64,000 nucleotides of DNA, taken from assembly GCA_964649085.1 (NCBI GenBank), contig CAZYPN010000019.1, positions 45,773 through 109,772 on the forward strand, written 5' to 3'. Numbering within the stretch: position 1 is the first letter of the stretch; the number at the start of each line of letters is the position of its first letter. This document shows positions 33,504 through 41,594 of this stretch, piece by piece. The position numbers and the translations under genes were made by a program. This DNA is from JADMJV01 sp964649085. GTDB lineage: Bacteria > Vulcanimicrobiota > Xenobia > Xenobiales > JADMJV01. Below the pieces are notes generated by a model. The model saw only the letters and a program-made list of their open reading frames with translations. It was not told where the DNA came from and made no database searches.

Positions 33504-33519
33504 CTCTTCGTGCTACCCT
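33504..33519 (+). promoter_or_regulatory. promoter-like element shared with the gene at 62070
   Basis: CTCTTCGTGCTACCCT is found identically at 62008-62023. The TGCTACCCT part fits an extended -10 (TGnTAnnnT). Here it lies 59 nt before ATG 33579; there it lies 46 nt before GTG 62070. The 16-base identity between unlinked sites is unlikely by chance in non-coding DNA. Confidence 0.45.
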
Positions 33520-33578
33520 GGAGGGGCCCTCTCGGGGAAATTCAACTCCCTTTCAGGTGTTTTGGTTAGACTGAGGAT

Positions 33579-33989
33579 ATGACCTATGAATGCAGCTGTG
33601 GACGTCAGTTCGTCAACGCCACCAGTCTGGAACGACATCAGTGGGTCACCAGGCATCAGGGTCGGGTAGAACGGCCGGACATGGCTGTTCCCGCTGCGCT
33701 TGACCCCCGACCCCAGGAACTCAGCAAAGCGTTGCAATTGCTGCAGCAAAAACAGGCCGAACAGCAGAGCTTCGACAGGCAGCGCCGAGCTCGAAGACAG
33801 CTGGAGAATCGTCGCAATCACTGGAAGTTTCGGCTGCGCCTGGCGATTCAAGAAGCCCTGGAAGCCCTGGACGGAGGGGCCTATCAACTCCACCAAGCCG
33901 GGTTGCTGGCACTGCGGGTGCTGCTGGTGCTGGGCTGCATGGGCGGTATACTCTGGGCCGGGATGAGCCTGAGCCGGCTGGTTTCTTGA
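33579..33989 (+). CDS. membrane protein with N-terminal C2H2-like zinc finger
   Basis: 136 aa. The first 28 residues (TYECSCGRQFVNATSLERHQ with WVTRH) fit C-x-C-x12-H-x5-H, a compact C2H2-type finger, related to the Ros/MucR-type fingers but with a C-x-C pair. A basic helical middle (RQRRARRQLENRRNHWKFRL) follows, and the last 35 residues contain one membrane segment (LLALRVLLVLGCMGGILWAG). Membrane-tethered finger proteins are uncommon in bacteria; it may bind DNA, RNA or protein at the membrane. Function unknown. Confidence 0.75.
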   Translation: MTYECSCGRQFVNATSLERHQWVTRHQGRVERPDMAVPAALDPRPQELSKALQLLQQKQAEQQSFDRQRRARRQLENRRNHWKFRLRLAIQEALEALDGGAYQLHQAGLLALRVLLVLGCMGGILWAGMSLSRLVS

Positions 33990-34032
33990 ATTCATCTCAA
34001 GGATTAGCCTGCCAGGGGACGAATTCCTGGCC

Positions 34033-34941
34033 ATGGCCAGCAGCGAGAAAGCCCGGGACTATTACGTTCCCGACTACCTGACTCATCTGGCGGTCGAGCG
34101 CACTTTGGCCCGCCGCACGCTGGAGGAATACTCCCAGGATCTGCAACTCTTTTTCGACTATCTGCAACCGTTGCTCGACGACGGTCTGTGCCTGCAGGGG
34201 ATCGATGCCCGCACGGTGCGAGAGTTTCTGGCCTTCCTGCGCCAGAAGAAGAACTACACCGCTGCCGCCCTCAACCGGAAAATCGCCTGTCTCAAGGGCT
34301 ATTTTCGCTTCCTCGAAGCCGAAGGGCATATCCTGGCCTCGCCCATGCAGCGACTTCATTCCGCCAAAGAGGGACGACTGCTTCCCAAGGTGATGTCTGA
34401 GCACGAGGTGCAAAAACTGCTCGAACAGCCGGCGCCCGACCATCAGGCCGAGGAGTTCGCCGCCCGCGACCAGGCCATGCTCGAACTGCTGTATAGCGCC
34501 GGCATCCGCCTGTCGGAACTGGTGGGCCTGAATCTGCAAGACGTCGACTGGGAAAAGCTGCAGTTGCGCGTCACCGGCAAGGGGAACAAGCAGCGCTTCG
34601 TGTTTCTTACCCCCACCGCGGCACAGGCACTGCAGGCCTATCTCAAGGTGCGCAGCCGGCGTTCCGATGCGCTGTTCCTCAACCGATTCGGGGAGCGCAT
34701 CTCGAACCGGGCCGTACAACTGCTGTTCAAGAAGCGCAAAGAATCGGCCCAGTTGCAACGTAAGGCCTCACCCCACACCATGAGGCACAGCTTTGCCACC
34801 CATATGCTGGAAGGCGGCAGCGACCTGGTGACGATCAAGGAACTGCTCGGACACGAGAGCCTGCAAACGACCCAGGTCTATACCAACATCTCCCGGCGCA
34901 AGATGCGCGAAGTCTACGATCAGAGCCATCCCCGCCAGTAA
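34033..34941 (+). CDS. XerC/XerD-family tyrosine recombinase
   Basis: 302 aa, the normal length for Xer enzymes. An N-terminal SAM-like DNA-binding domain (YVPDYLTHLAVERTLARRTL, about 8-100) precedes the catalytic domain: Arg159 (AGIRLSEL), Lys183 (TGKGNKQR), His248-x-x-Arg251 (HTMRHSFATHML), His274 (LLGHES) and the nucleophile Tyr283 (TQVYTNIS). It resolves chromosome dimers at dif as a heterodimer with a partner Xer. No dif or att site and no other mobile genes are nearby, so it is a housekeeping recombinase and not a phage integrase. Whether it is XerC or XerD cannot be told by eye. Confidence 0.93.
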   Translation: MASSEKARDYYVPDYLTHLAVERTLARRTLEEYSQDLQLFFDYLQPLLDDGLCLQGIDARTVREFLAFLRQKKNYTAAALNRKIACLKGYFRFLEAEGHILASPMQRLHSAKEGRLLPKVMSEHEVQKLLEQPAPDHQAEEFAARDQAMLELLYSAGIRLSELVGLNLQDVDWEKLQLRVTGKGNKQRFVFLTPTAAQALQAYLKVRSRRSDALFLNRFGERISNRAVQLLFKKRKESAQLQRKASPHTMRHSFATHMLEGGSDLVTIKELLGHESLQTTQVYTNISRRKMREVYDQSHPRQ

Positions 34942-34946
34942 GGGGT

Positions 34947-36098
34947 CTATTTGCGCCTTCCCAGGTCGAGCAGGCCCAGGAAAAAACCCGAGAGTATGGC
35001 GTGCCCCCCCAGGCCTGCCAGAGTTACGGCCAGAATGACGAGGCGCAAGGTGGTCGACGGCTCCAGAGGTCCATATCCGGTTTCCCGCCAGATTTCCAGC
35101 GCGGCCAGCGCGCTGCCGATGCCGCCCAGGATGAGCAGCAGACCAAGAAAAATTCCTTTCTCTACATAAAACCCATAGAGTGCAGGCTGGCTCGAGCGCG
35201 GGTGCAGCCCTTCCGAGGCGGCAAAGACGCGGGCGAACATACCAAAGGTAAGCGCCTGAAACCCCAGCAGAGTAAAGCCCGAGGCACACACCAGCGTATG
35301 CACGTCGAAACTGACCCCGGCCACGGTGCGCACCCCGGGCAACAGCCACACGAACAGCCCCAGGCCGAGCAAAAGTAAGGTTAGCCCAGGATAGTAGTAT
35401 AGCCAGCGTGGACAGTAGAGCAGCAAGAAACGCAAATGTCGCCAGCCGTCACGCCAGCTGTTCAGGTGGGGGGGGCGCCCCCGACCGTCTTTGGCCAGGC
35501 GGGTCGGCACCTCGGTGATTTTCAAGCGATGCAGCTCGGCCTTGACCACCAGTTCGCTGGCGAACTCCATGCCGGTGGTGCGCAGATCGAGCAACGGCAA
35601 AATGTCGCGGTGAAACCCCCTCAGGCCGCAGTGAAAGTCGCCGCAGTGGCTGCCGAAGAAGAGCCGGCCGATACCGGTTAGCACGGGGTTGCCCAGATAT
35701 CGATGGTGAACGGGCATCGCCCCGGGATCGATACCGCCCCGAAAACGATTGCCCATCACCAGTTGATAACCCTCACGCAGTTTTTCTACAAAGGGCATCA
35801 GGTTGGAAAAATCATAGCTGTCGTCACAGTCGCCCATAATGATGAAGCGCCCGCCAGCGGCCTCAAAGCCACCCATCAGGGCATTGCCATAGCCCTTGGC
35901 GGGCACGGCCACCACCCTTGCCCCCCGCTCTTCCGCCAGGGCCTGCGAGCCGTCGGTGCTTCCATTATCGGCCACCACCACTTCGCCCAGAATCTGGTGG
36001 CGCTCGAGGAAGCTGCGGGCCTTGTCGACACAAATGCCCACGGTGCGGACCTCGTTCAGACAGGGCATCACAATCGAGAGTTCCAGGCCAGACTCCAT
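34947..36098 (-). CDS. membrane glycosyltransferase family 2
   Basis: 383 aa from an ATG at 36098. N-terminal GT-A domain: SIVMPCLNEVRTVGICVDKA, VVVADNGSTDGSQALAEERG, an acidic DCDDSYDF (DXD-like) and CGLRGFHRDI. Four C-terminal membrane segments follow. Dolichol-phosphate-mannose-synthase-like enzymes with this layout add sugars to polyprenyl phosphate for cell-surface glycans. It is divergent from the methyltransferase gene with 50 bp between starts, in a small cell-surface cluster. Confidence 0.9.
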   Translation of the reverse strand: MESGLELSIVMPCLNEVRTVGICVDKARSFLERHQILGEVVVADNGSTDGSQALAEERGARVVAVPAKGYGNALMGGFEAAGGRFIIMGDCDDSYDFSNLMPFVEKLREGYQLVMGNRFRGGIDPGAMPVHHRYLGNPVLTGIGRLFFGSHCGDFHCGLRGFHRDILPLLDLRTTGMEFASELVVKAELHRLKITEVPTRLAKDGRGRPPHLNSWRDGWRHLRFLLLYCPRWLYYYPGLTLLLLGLGLFVWLLPGVRTVAGVSFDVHTLVCASGFTLLGFQALTFGMFARVFAASEGLHPRSSQPALYGFYVEKGIFLGLLLILGGIGSALAALEIWRETGYGPLEPSTTLRLVILAVTLAGLGGHAILSGFFLGLLDLGRRK

Positions 36099-36148
36099 CG
36101 GCCTGCTTTTGACGGCGACGGTTGCCCCCCTTCGTGGGGCAGGAAGTG

Positions 36149-36721
36149 ATGTGTCGACAAGACGAAAACGGCCCCTTGACCTTTCTCGACCGGTTACTGC
36201 AGCAGTGGCGCATCCGCAAAGCCCTGCCCTGGCTGGCACCCGGGGCCCGGGTTCTGGACGTGGGCGCCCATCAGGGAGAGCTCTTTGAGCGGGCTCCCTG
36301 GATTGGACCTTCGCTGGGCATAGAGCCCAACCTGGGAGAGCCACGCAACTGCGGCCGACATCGGCTGCGTCCCGGTCGCTTTCCGGCCGACGACCTTCCC
36401 GACCGCTCTTTCGACGCGATTACCATGCTGGCGGTAGTCGAGCATTTCGACCCGGCCACGCTCGAACAGCTGGGGCCCGCCTGCCAGCGGCTGCTCAGCG
36501 CGGGCGGACGCGTGGTGATCACGGTGCCTTCTCCCTGGGTGGACCACCTTTTGACAGTGCTCCGGGCGCTTGGCCTGGTGCACGGCATGGAACTGGAACA
36601 GCATCACGGGTTCCTACCCCAGGATGTCCTCAACTACTTTGGCCCGGAACATTTCCAGTTGGAAACCCATCAGCGCTTTCAGCTGGGCCTGAATAACCTG
36701 TTCGTCTTTCGCCGCCGATGA
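36149..36721 (+). CDS. SAM-dependent methyltransferase
   Basis: 190 aa from an ATG at 36149 with AGGA a few bases upstream. Class I motif I VLDVGAHQGELF (AdoMet site), an acidic motif II region GIEP, and the post-I DAITMLAVVEHFDP segment. A UbiE/Type-11 relative. Its stop overlaps the start of the next gene as ATGA, so the two are coupled. With the divergent glycosyltransferase it may decorate an envelope glycan or lipid; substrate unknown. Confidence 0.87.
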   Translation: MCRQDENGPLTFLDRLLQQWRIRKALPWLAPGARVLDVGAHQGELFERAPWIGPSLGIEPNLGEPRNCGRHRLRPGRFPADDLPDRSFDAITMLAVVEHFDPATLEQLGPACQRLLSAGGRVVITVPSPWVDHLLTVLRALGLVHGMELEQHHGFLPQDVLNYFGPEHFQLETHQRFQLGLNNLFVFRRR

Positions 36722-38472
36722 AGTTTCTGGGCATTCTGCTGGCCCTGAGCCTGGCCTTGCTCACTCTGGAACAGAGCCTGGTGCCCATTGTGGGGGGCGA
36801 AACCGACTTCTGGTGGCACCTGCAGGCCGGCCAGAGGCTGTGGTCGGGCCACCTCGACCTGACCGACCCCTACTCGTTTGTCTATACGGATAAACGCTGG
36901 ATCCACATCGACTGGGCTTTCCAGGCCCTGATCTATCCGGTGTATGCCGCGGGCGGACCGGGCGGGGTGCTGCTGCTGCGAGCCCTCATCCAGCTGGCAG
37001 CGGTAGCCCTGCTGTGGCGCCTGCTGGAGCGCTGTAAGGTGACGGCGGGAACCAGGTGGCTGATCTGTTTGGCCACGGTGTCGGTGTGGGGCAGTGGCAT
37101 TGCCCTCCGTCCGGCTACCGTCAGCATTGCTTTCACCGTGGGCGTGCATCTGCTGCTTGAGGAGGTGCGGCGTGGCCACCGGCGCTGGCTCAGCCTGCTG
37201 CCTCCTCTGCTCTGCCTCTGGTTCAACCTGCATGTGGCTGCGCTGGCCGGCTGCCTGCTGGTGGGGGTCTATGCGGTGGGGGTGTGGCTGGAGGGCGATC
37301 GCCAGCACTGGAAAGCCTGGGCGCTGTGCCTGCTGGGCTGTGCCATTGCGCCATTCCTGAATCCTCAGGGCTGGCGCACGGTGTATCTACCCCTGGAGTT
37401 CCTCTGGACGGACTCGCCCTGGAACCAGATCATCTTGGAGGTGCAGGCACCCGAATGGCATTGGCCGGGCACCGCCACGGCTCGCCTGTTGATCTTTCTG
37501 GCCGCTCTCGAGGCGCTCTGGGGCTTGCGCCAGCGTCGCTGGGCCACGTTGTTGGTGGTGCTCGTCTTCGGTTATCTGAGCTGGAACAACTATCGCCACC
37601 AGTTTCAGTTCTGTTCCATTCTGGCCTGCTTTGCGGGCTGCGCCCTGGCTCGCCCGAGTTGGCCTCGGGTCCCCAGGCGCTGGCTCCACGGCGCTCTCTC
37701 GGTGCTGGCTCTGGCGGTGGCCCTGCGGGCACTGCTCTACCTGGGTCTGGCCGCCTGGCCTCCCGGTGGATTGTTGCGCCGGGAGTCGTTTGCCGAAGCG
37801 GTGGTGCAGGCCCTGGCCGAGGCTCCGCCCGGGCTGCGAGTGTTTACTGACATGAACTCGGCCGGCTATTACATCTGGCGCACCTCGGGCCGTCAGCCGA
37901 TCTTTCTGGACAGCCGCAGCAGCCAGGTCTTTGACGACCCCCAGCTGGTTGGGGCCTATTTCGAAATTCTGCTCGACCGACCCCGGGCCCAGCAACTGCT
38001 CGACCGCTTCCATATTGAGGTGGTGGCCGAAAACCGACTGGCCAGCGGCAATTCCTCGCTCTATTCGCGGCTGAGCCAGCATCCCGATTGGGTTCGCCTG
38101 TATAGCGACAGTACCGGCTCACTGCTGTGCCGCCGCTCGCTACTGTCCAGACTGCCCATCCCCCAATCGCCGAGATACCTGCAGCTCTATGAATCCGCTC
38201 GCCACTACCAGTTGCTCGGAGATACGCAGCGGGCCAGCCAGCTGTATCTGGAGTGTCTGCAGCACTACCCCCAGTTCGCCAACGCGCGCCTGGAACTGGC
38301 CCGGCTGGCCCTGACCCGAGGTCAGAAATCGTGGGCCCGCCAGCAGTTGGCGCTGGCTGAACTCTACAATCCGGCCGTTCACTCGCCCGATCTGTGGAAA
38401 CAGTTGGGAATTCGTCCGGCTACGGGATCGGTGCTGGCCTGGTTGCTGCCCTTCCTGGCCCTGCCCTGGTAA
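36718..38472 (+). CDS. polytopic membrane protein with C-terminal TPR-like helices
   Basis: 584 aa, ATG at 36718 overlapping the methyltransferase stop by 4 nt. About ten membrane segments cover residues 1-370. The loop after the first segment reads GGETDFWWHLQAGQRLWSGH, then DPYSFVYTDKRWIHIDW, a DxWWHLxxG...DPxSF pattern common to uncharacterised membrane proteins of planctomycetes and chloroflexi, resembling the acidic first loop of GT-C glycosyltransferases. A soluble C-terminal third contains TPR-like helices (ARHYQLLGDTQRASQLYLEC). Possibly a polyprenyl-linked sugar transferase; unproven. Confidence 0.8.
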   Translation: MKFLGILLALSLALLTLEQSLVPIVGGETDFWWHLQAGQRLWSGHLDLTDPYSFVYTDKRWIHIDWAFQALIYPVYAAGGPGGVLLLRALIQLAAVALLWRLLERCKVTAGTRWLICLATVSVWGSGIALRPATVSIAFTVGVHLLLEEVRRGHRRWLSLLPPLLCLWFNLHVAALAGCLLVGVYAVGVWLEGDRQHWKAWALCLLGCAIAPFLNPQGWRTVYLPLEFLWTDSPWNQIILEVQAPEWHWPGTATARLLIFLAALEALWGLRQRRWATLLVVLVFGYLSWNNYRHQFQFCSILACFAGCALARPSWPRVPRRWLHGALSVLALAVALRALLYLGLAAWPPGGLLRRESFAEAVVQALAEAPPGLRVFTDMNSAGYYIWRTSGRQPIFLDSRSSQVFDDPQLVGAYFEILLDRPRAQQLLDRFHIEVVAENRLASGNSSLYSRLSQHPDWVRLYSDSTGSLLCRRSLLSRLPIPQSPRYLQLYESARHYQLLGDTQRASQLYLECLQHYPQFANARLELARLALTRGQKSWARQQLALAELYNPAVHSPDLWKQLGIRPATGSVLAWLLPFLALPW

Positions 38473-38485
38473 CCGCCCCTCCCTG

Positions 38486-39928
38486 TCAGGGAAGAGCCTT
38501 GTTGCGGGGCCCGATCTGATCGCGAATCCGCAGAGCGGATCGGGTAGCCCCGTCGGAGTGGCTGCTTTCGGTAAAATCGCCTCCGAAGTAGAGATGTCCG
38601 TGGGGGCGACGCAGCTTTTCGGAAAGGGCATCAAAGCGCGATCGCCCCACCGGCCAGGCGGCGATAGCCCGTGGATGATAGCGATAAAAGGTCCAGCGCC
38701 GAATGGCCGGAGCGATGCCGGGAAAGCGCGCCTCGAACTCCTGGGCAAGCATCCGCTGAACATCATCCAGGGACATGGTGCGACTGTTGTAACGCTCGGC
38801 GAAATCGCCCGTGACCAACAGATTGACAAGCACATGCTCGGGATCGTCAGAATCACCGGGATAGATCACGCCCAGCGGACCACCGGTAAGAATGGGAAGG
38901 AACCTTTGCCCCTTTATCGTCCAGTATTTTTCGGCCGAACGGTCGAGCAGCACATGGGCGGTAAAATAAGCCCCCCACATCTGGGTGTGAATCGCCTTGT
39001 AGACGTCTTCATCGAGTCGCGGTTCGAACTGAATTTCAAACAGGCGATACAGCGGCACGGTCAGCACCGCATAGCGGGCCCGGATGCTGCGATTGGAAAA
39101 ATCGGCGCTGCTGAGCGCTCTGACCTCCACCCCCTCAGGCCCATCGAGAACATTGGTCACCTGGCAATTGAGGGCGATATTCTCGGGGCCCACGGCGGCC
39201 GCCAGAGCTTCGGTGAGTTTCTGATTGCCCCCCACCACATGGTTGGGCATGGCGCCCTTGCCTGCGAAAAGATGCCACTCGGCAATTCCGTCCAGGGCGC
39301 TGATACGAGCCAGGGTGGTACCGATTTCAGGCTCGAGAATGGCCCTCACCACGCCCAGCCCTTTGGCGGTGAGCCCCGACTGCTTCAGCCAGGCCTCCAT
39401 GGAGATGTTCTGCAGGGAGCGATCGATCGTCCCCTGTTCAAGGCTCTTCAGGTGGGCCTGCATGCTACTGTCCCAGCGCTGATATGCCGGATAGTCGGGC
39501 CCCAGCACTTCCCGCAGAAAGGCCTGGTTGTCGGGGTGATCGGTAAGCGGATACAGCTTGCCATCGAGGAAGAGGCTGGATACGCCCAACTCGCCTCGCT
39601 CCAGGGGGACCTTGAGCTGGCGGGCCAGATCGAGGGCCGGATTGCCGTCCCAAAACTCGGCCAGGCCAACCTCGGCCCCCACCCCGTGAGGATAAGAGCC
39701 GGTGCGCACCCGCCCGCCCACTCGGGGGGTGGACTCGAGCACCTGCACCTGCCAACCCATGTTCTTCAGATGATAGGCCGTGCTCAGCCCGGACAGGCCA
39801 GCGCCCACCACCACCACGTCGACCTGCTTTTGCAGCGTCGATGGCGATGGCGATGGCGCAGGGGCAGGGCTACAACCCACCAGGACGAGCAGCACCATCA
39901 GCCAGGCCAGAATGCAGGTGCGCGGCAT
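38486..39928 (-). CDS. FAD amine-oxidase-family lipoprotein
   Basis: 480 aa. A signal peptide with lipobox (MVLLVLVGC, Cys19) predicts a lipoprotein. The FAD-binding dinucleotide fold is VVVGAGLSGLSTAYHLKNMG, then ESTPRVGGRVRTGSYPHGVG, the phytoene-desaturase/amine-oxidase second motif. The C-terminus HLYFGGDFTESSHSDGATRS is the conserved flavin-binding end. Amine oxidases of this family usually work in the cytoplasm or periplasm on amines or amino acids; a lipid-anchored form is less usual. Substrate unknown. Its 3' end lies 13 bp from the convergent membrane-protein gene. Confidence 0.9.
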   Translation of the reverse strand: MPRTCILAWLMVLLVLVGCSPAPAPSPSPSTLQKQVDVVVVGAGLSGLSTAYHLKNMGWQVQVLESTPRVGGRVRTGSYPHGVGAEVGLAEFWDGNPALDLARQLKVPLERGELGVSSLFLDGKLYPLTDHPDNQAFLREVLGPDYPAYQRWDSSMQAHLKSLEQGTIDRSLQNISMEAWLKQSGLTAKGLGVVRAILEPEIGTTLARISALDGIAEWHLFAGKGAMPNHVVGGNQKLTEALAAAVGPENIALNCQVTNVLDGPEGVEVRALSSADFSNRSIRARYAVLTVPLYRLFEIQFEPRLDEDVYKAIHTQMWGAYFTAHVLLDRSAEKYWTIKGQRFLPILTGGPLGVIYPGDSDDPEHVLVNLLVTGDFAERYNSRTMSLDDVQRMLAQEFEARFPGIAPAIRRWTFYRYHPRAIAAWPVGRSRFDALSEKLRRPHGHLYFGGDFTESSHSDGATRSALRIRDQIGPRNKALP

Positions 39929-39972
39929 GGTGCTATGTTCTCATTCCTGGCTGGGGCTCCTTGAGGCGACGG

Positions 39973-41334
39973 TTACACGGTTATGCTGCGAAAATAGCGA
40001 GCGAAATCGCTGAGCGGAATGGTCAACCGGCCGTCTACCTGACCGTCATTGGTATTGCCCTCGCCCGAGCGACTGTCGCCCCAAGGATTGCGTAAGGTGA
40101 TATTGTCACCCCGCAAATTCAACACGGAATAGGCGTGACCGTCGGGCAGATTGTAAGGGTTGTCCTGATGGAGCGAAGCGGTAATGGGACGCCCGTCGAG
40201 CAGCGCCCGCTCGATTCGAGCCTTGAGGTCGCGCAGATTGACCTGATCGCCCAGGGGAATGGAGGTGCTGTTCTCGCCGCTCACCACCTGGGTGGTGCGG
40301 TCGATCGGCTCGCCGTCTTCGTAGACGCTCAGAGGATTGCTGGCCCCGCCCGATTGGACGATGGCATAGGCTTTCTCAAGAATTGCCACCCACAGACCAT
40401 TGTTTCCGTTCTGCGAACCGGTGCTGGCGCCCAGCGCAATTTCGGCGCGGCTGAGGCGCACCTGAACCGGATCCTGGCCGGGGAAGGTCACGGTCCAGCT
40501 GCCATCGGGATTGCTGGCGATCATGCGCTGGATGGAGGCGGGATCGTTCTCGGCCTGGGCGATGATGGCCGCCAGGAAAGCGCAGCTGCCGTGACGCCCC
40601 TGGCGAACCGAATCGCCGTCGGGCGGACCTACGAAGGCTTCGGTAGGCGACTTCTGCAACTTTTCGAGCGTGCGCCGATAGCTGTCTTCGCGCCCACGAA
40701 TCGAACGCACCTCGTCCTTGGTGAGTTTGCCGTCGGCCATCAAATCGGGTTCGTTGTTGGCCGGGTTGTTGGGGTCGCGGCGGGGGGACGTGACGCGCTC
40801 ATAAATCACCGCGAAAGCCGCGGCATACTCATCGTTGAGACTGGGGTCCTGCAGAGCCCGACCCAGCTCTTCACGATCGAGACCGCCGTCGCGATTGGTG
40901 TCCCAACTATCAAACCGGTCGAGAAACTTCTGAGCCGGCCCTTCCGTGGGCTGACCCGGCTGGATGGCAATCCCCCCCAGAATGCCGCCGATGCCACCCT
41001 TGTTTTTGCTCTCGTCGACGAACTTCTGAACCTTTTCGCGAATCTCTGGGCGCTCTTCCAGCAACTTGCCCAGGCTCTCGCCGCCACTGAGGGCACGGAA
41101 CCCCTTTTGCATCTGAGTGTGCTCGCGACCGGAAAGGCCCTCGATCCAGCGAGCGCCCAGCTGACGCACGCCCTCGATGTCGCCGCTGGCCTGGCTGAGG
41201 TAGCCCGAAAGCTCGGGGGAAGCGTTGCCCGAGGTTCCGCTGGCGTCGACGTCGACGCCTCGCACCTGTTGAGCCCGATCCAGAGACGTGGTCTGGCGGA
41301 GCTGGACATCGGAAGGGTTTCTGCCGATTTGCAC
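39973..41334 (-). CDS. calpain-like (C2) cysteine protease with EF-hands
   Basis: 453 aa from a GTG at 41334, chosen because AGGAGG lies 8 nt upstream. The papain-like catalytic residues follow calpain spacing: Gln and Cys251 in RQGRHGSCAFLAAI, His400 in LPDGHAYSVL, and Asn416 in LRNPWGDS. Upstream, an EF-hand loop DTNRDGGLDREE and a second loop DLMADGKLTKDE predict calcium control. The N-terminus (MQIGRNPSDVQLRQTT) lacks a Sec signal and fits the short non-Sec style of other proteins here. Bacterial calpains are rare and poorly studied. No inhibitor neighbour seen. It is divergent from the phosphodiester glycosidase gene across an AT-rich regulatory gap. Confidence 0.86.
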   Translation of the reverse strand: MQIGRNPSDVQLRQTTSLDRAQQVRGVDVDASGTSGNASPELSGYLSQASGDIEGVRQLGARWIEGLSGREHTQMQKGFRALSGGESLGKLLEERPEIREKVQKFVDESKNKGGIGGILGGIAIQPGQPTEGPAQKFLDRFDSWDTNRDGGLDREELGRALQDPSLNDEYAAAFAVIYERVTSPRRDPNNPANNEPDLMADGKLTKDEVRSIRGREDSYRRTLEKLQKSPTEAFVGPPDGDSVRQGRHGSCAFLAAIIAQAENDPASIQRMIASNPDGSWTVTFPGQDPVQVRLSRAEIALGASTGSQNGNNGLWVAILEKAYAIVQSGGASNPLSVYEDGEPIDRTTQVVSGENSTSIPLGDQVNLRDLKARIERALLDGRPITASLHQDNPYNLPDGHAYSVLNLRGDNITLRNPWGDSRSGEGNTNDGQVDGRLTIPLSDFARYFRSITV

Positions 41335-41594
41335 TGGGAGTACCTCCTGCTGGAATAGCCTCATCCTAGCCAAAGACCAGGACAACTGCAAACACTTTTT
41401 AGTGCAAACATATCACGGGTAGTGCTTTTTACGAAAAAGCTACTTGCGACTTCAATCTTTCCGATTTTACAAAACCAGGACGCACTCGAGTACGACGCCT
41501 GAACCCGAATCGTGGGGAGCGTGGGGCAGCGACTTTACAACAAGATTGAATCGTGTTACCTTTAGATTTGAAAATTCTTCAATCAGGGGGTTGC
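41335..41594. promoter_or_regulatory. AT-rich divergent promoter region with dyads
   Basis: 260 bp between the calpain (-) and glycosidase (+) starts, markedly AT-richer than the coding DNA on either side. It contains CACTTTTTAGTG (41393-41404) and a perfect 7-bp stem GCTTTTT-ACG-AAAAAGC (41424-41440). The GCAAAC flanks of the first dyad are repeated directly. No gene is present. Candidate shared operators for both neighbours. Confidence 0.45.

Noticed and set aside
34033..34941. Phage or mobile-element integrase
   Set aside because: Length and motifs are those of housekeeping XerC/D; no att repeats, transposase or phage genes are near.
36123..36141. Terminator-like TGCCCC/GGGGCA hairpin before the methyltransferase
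   Set aside because: 7-nt loop, no T-run, and it overlaps the SD region; probably a chance structure or a weak control element.
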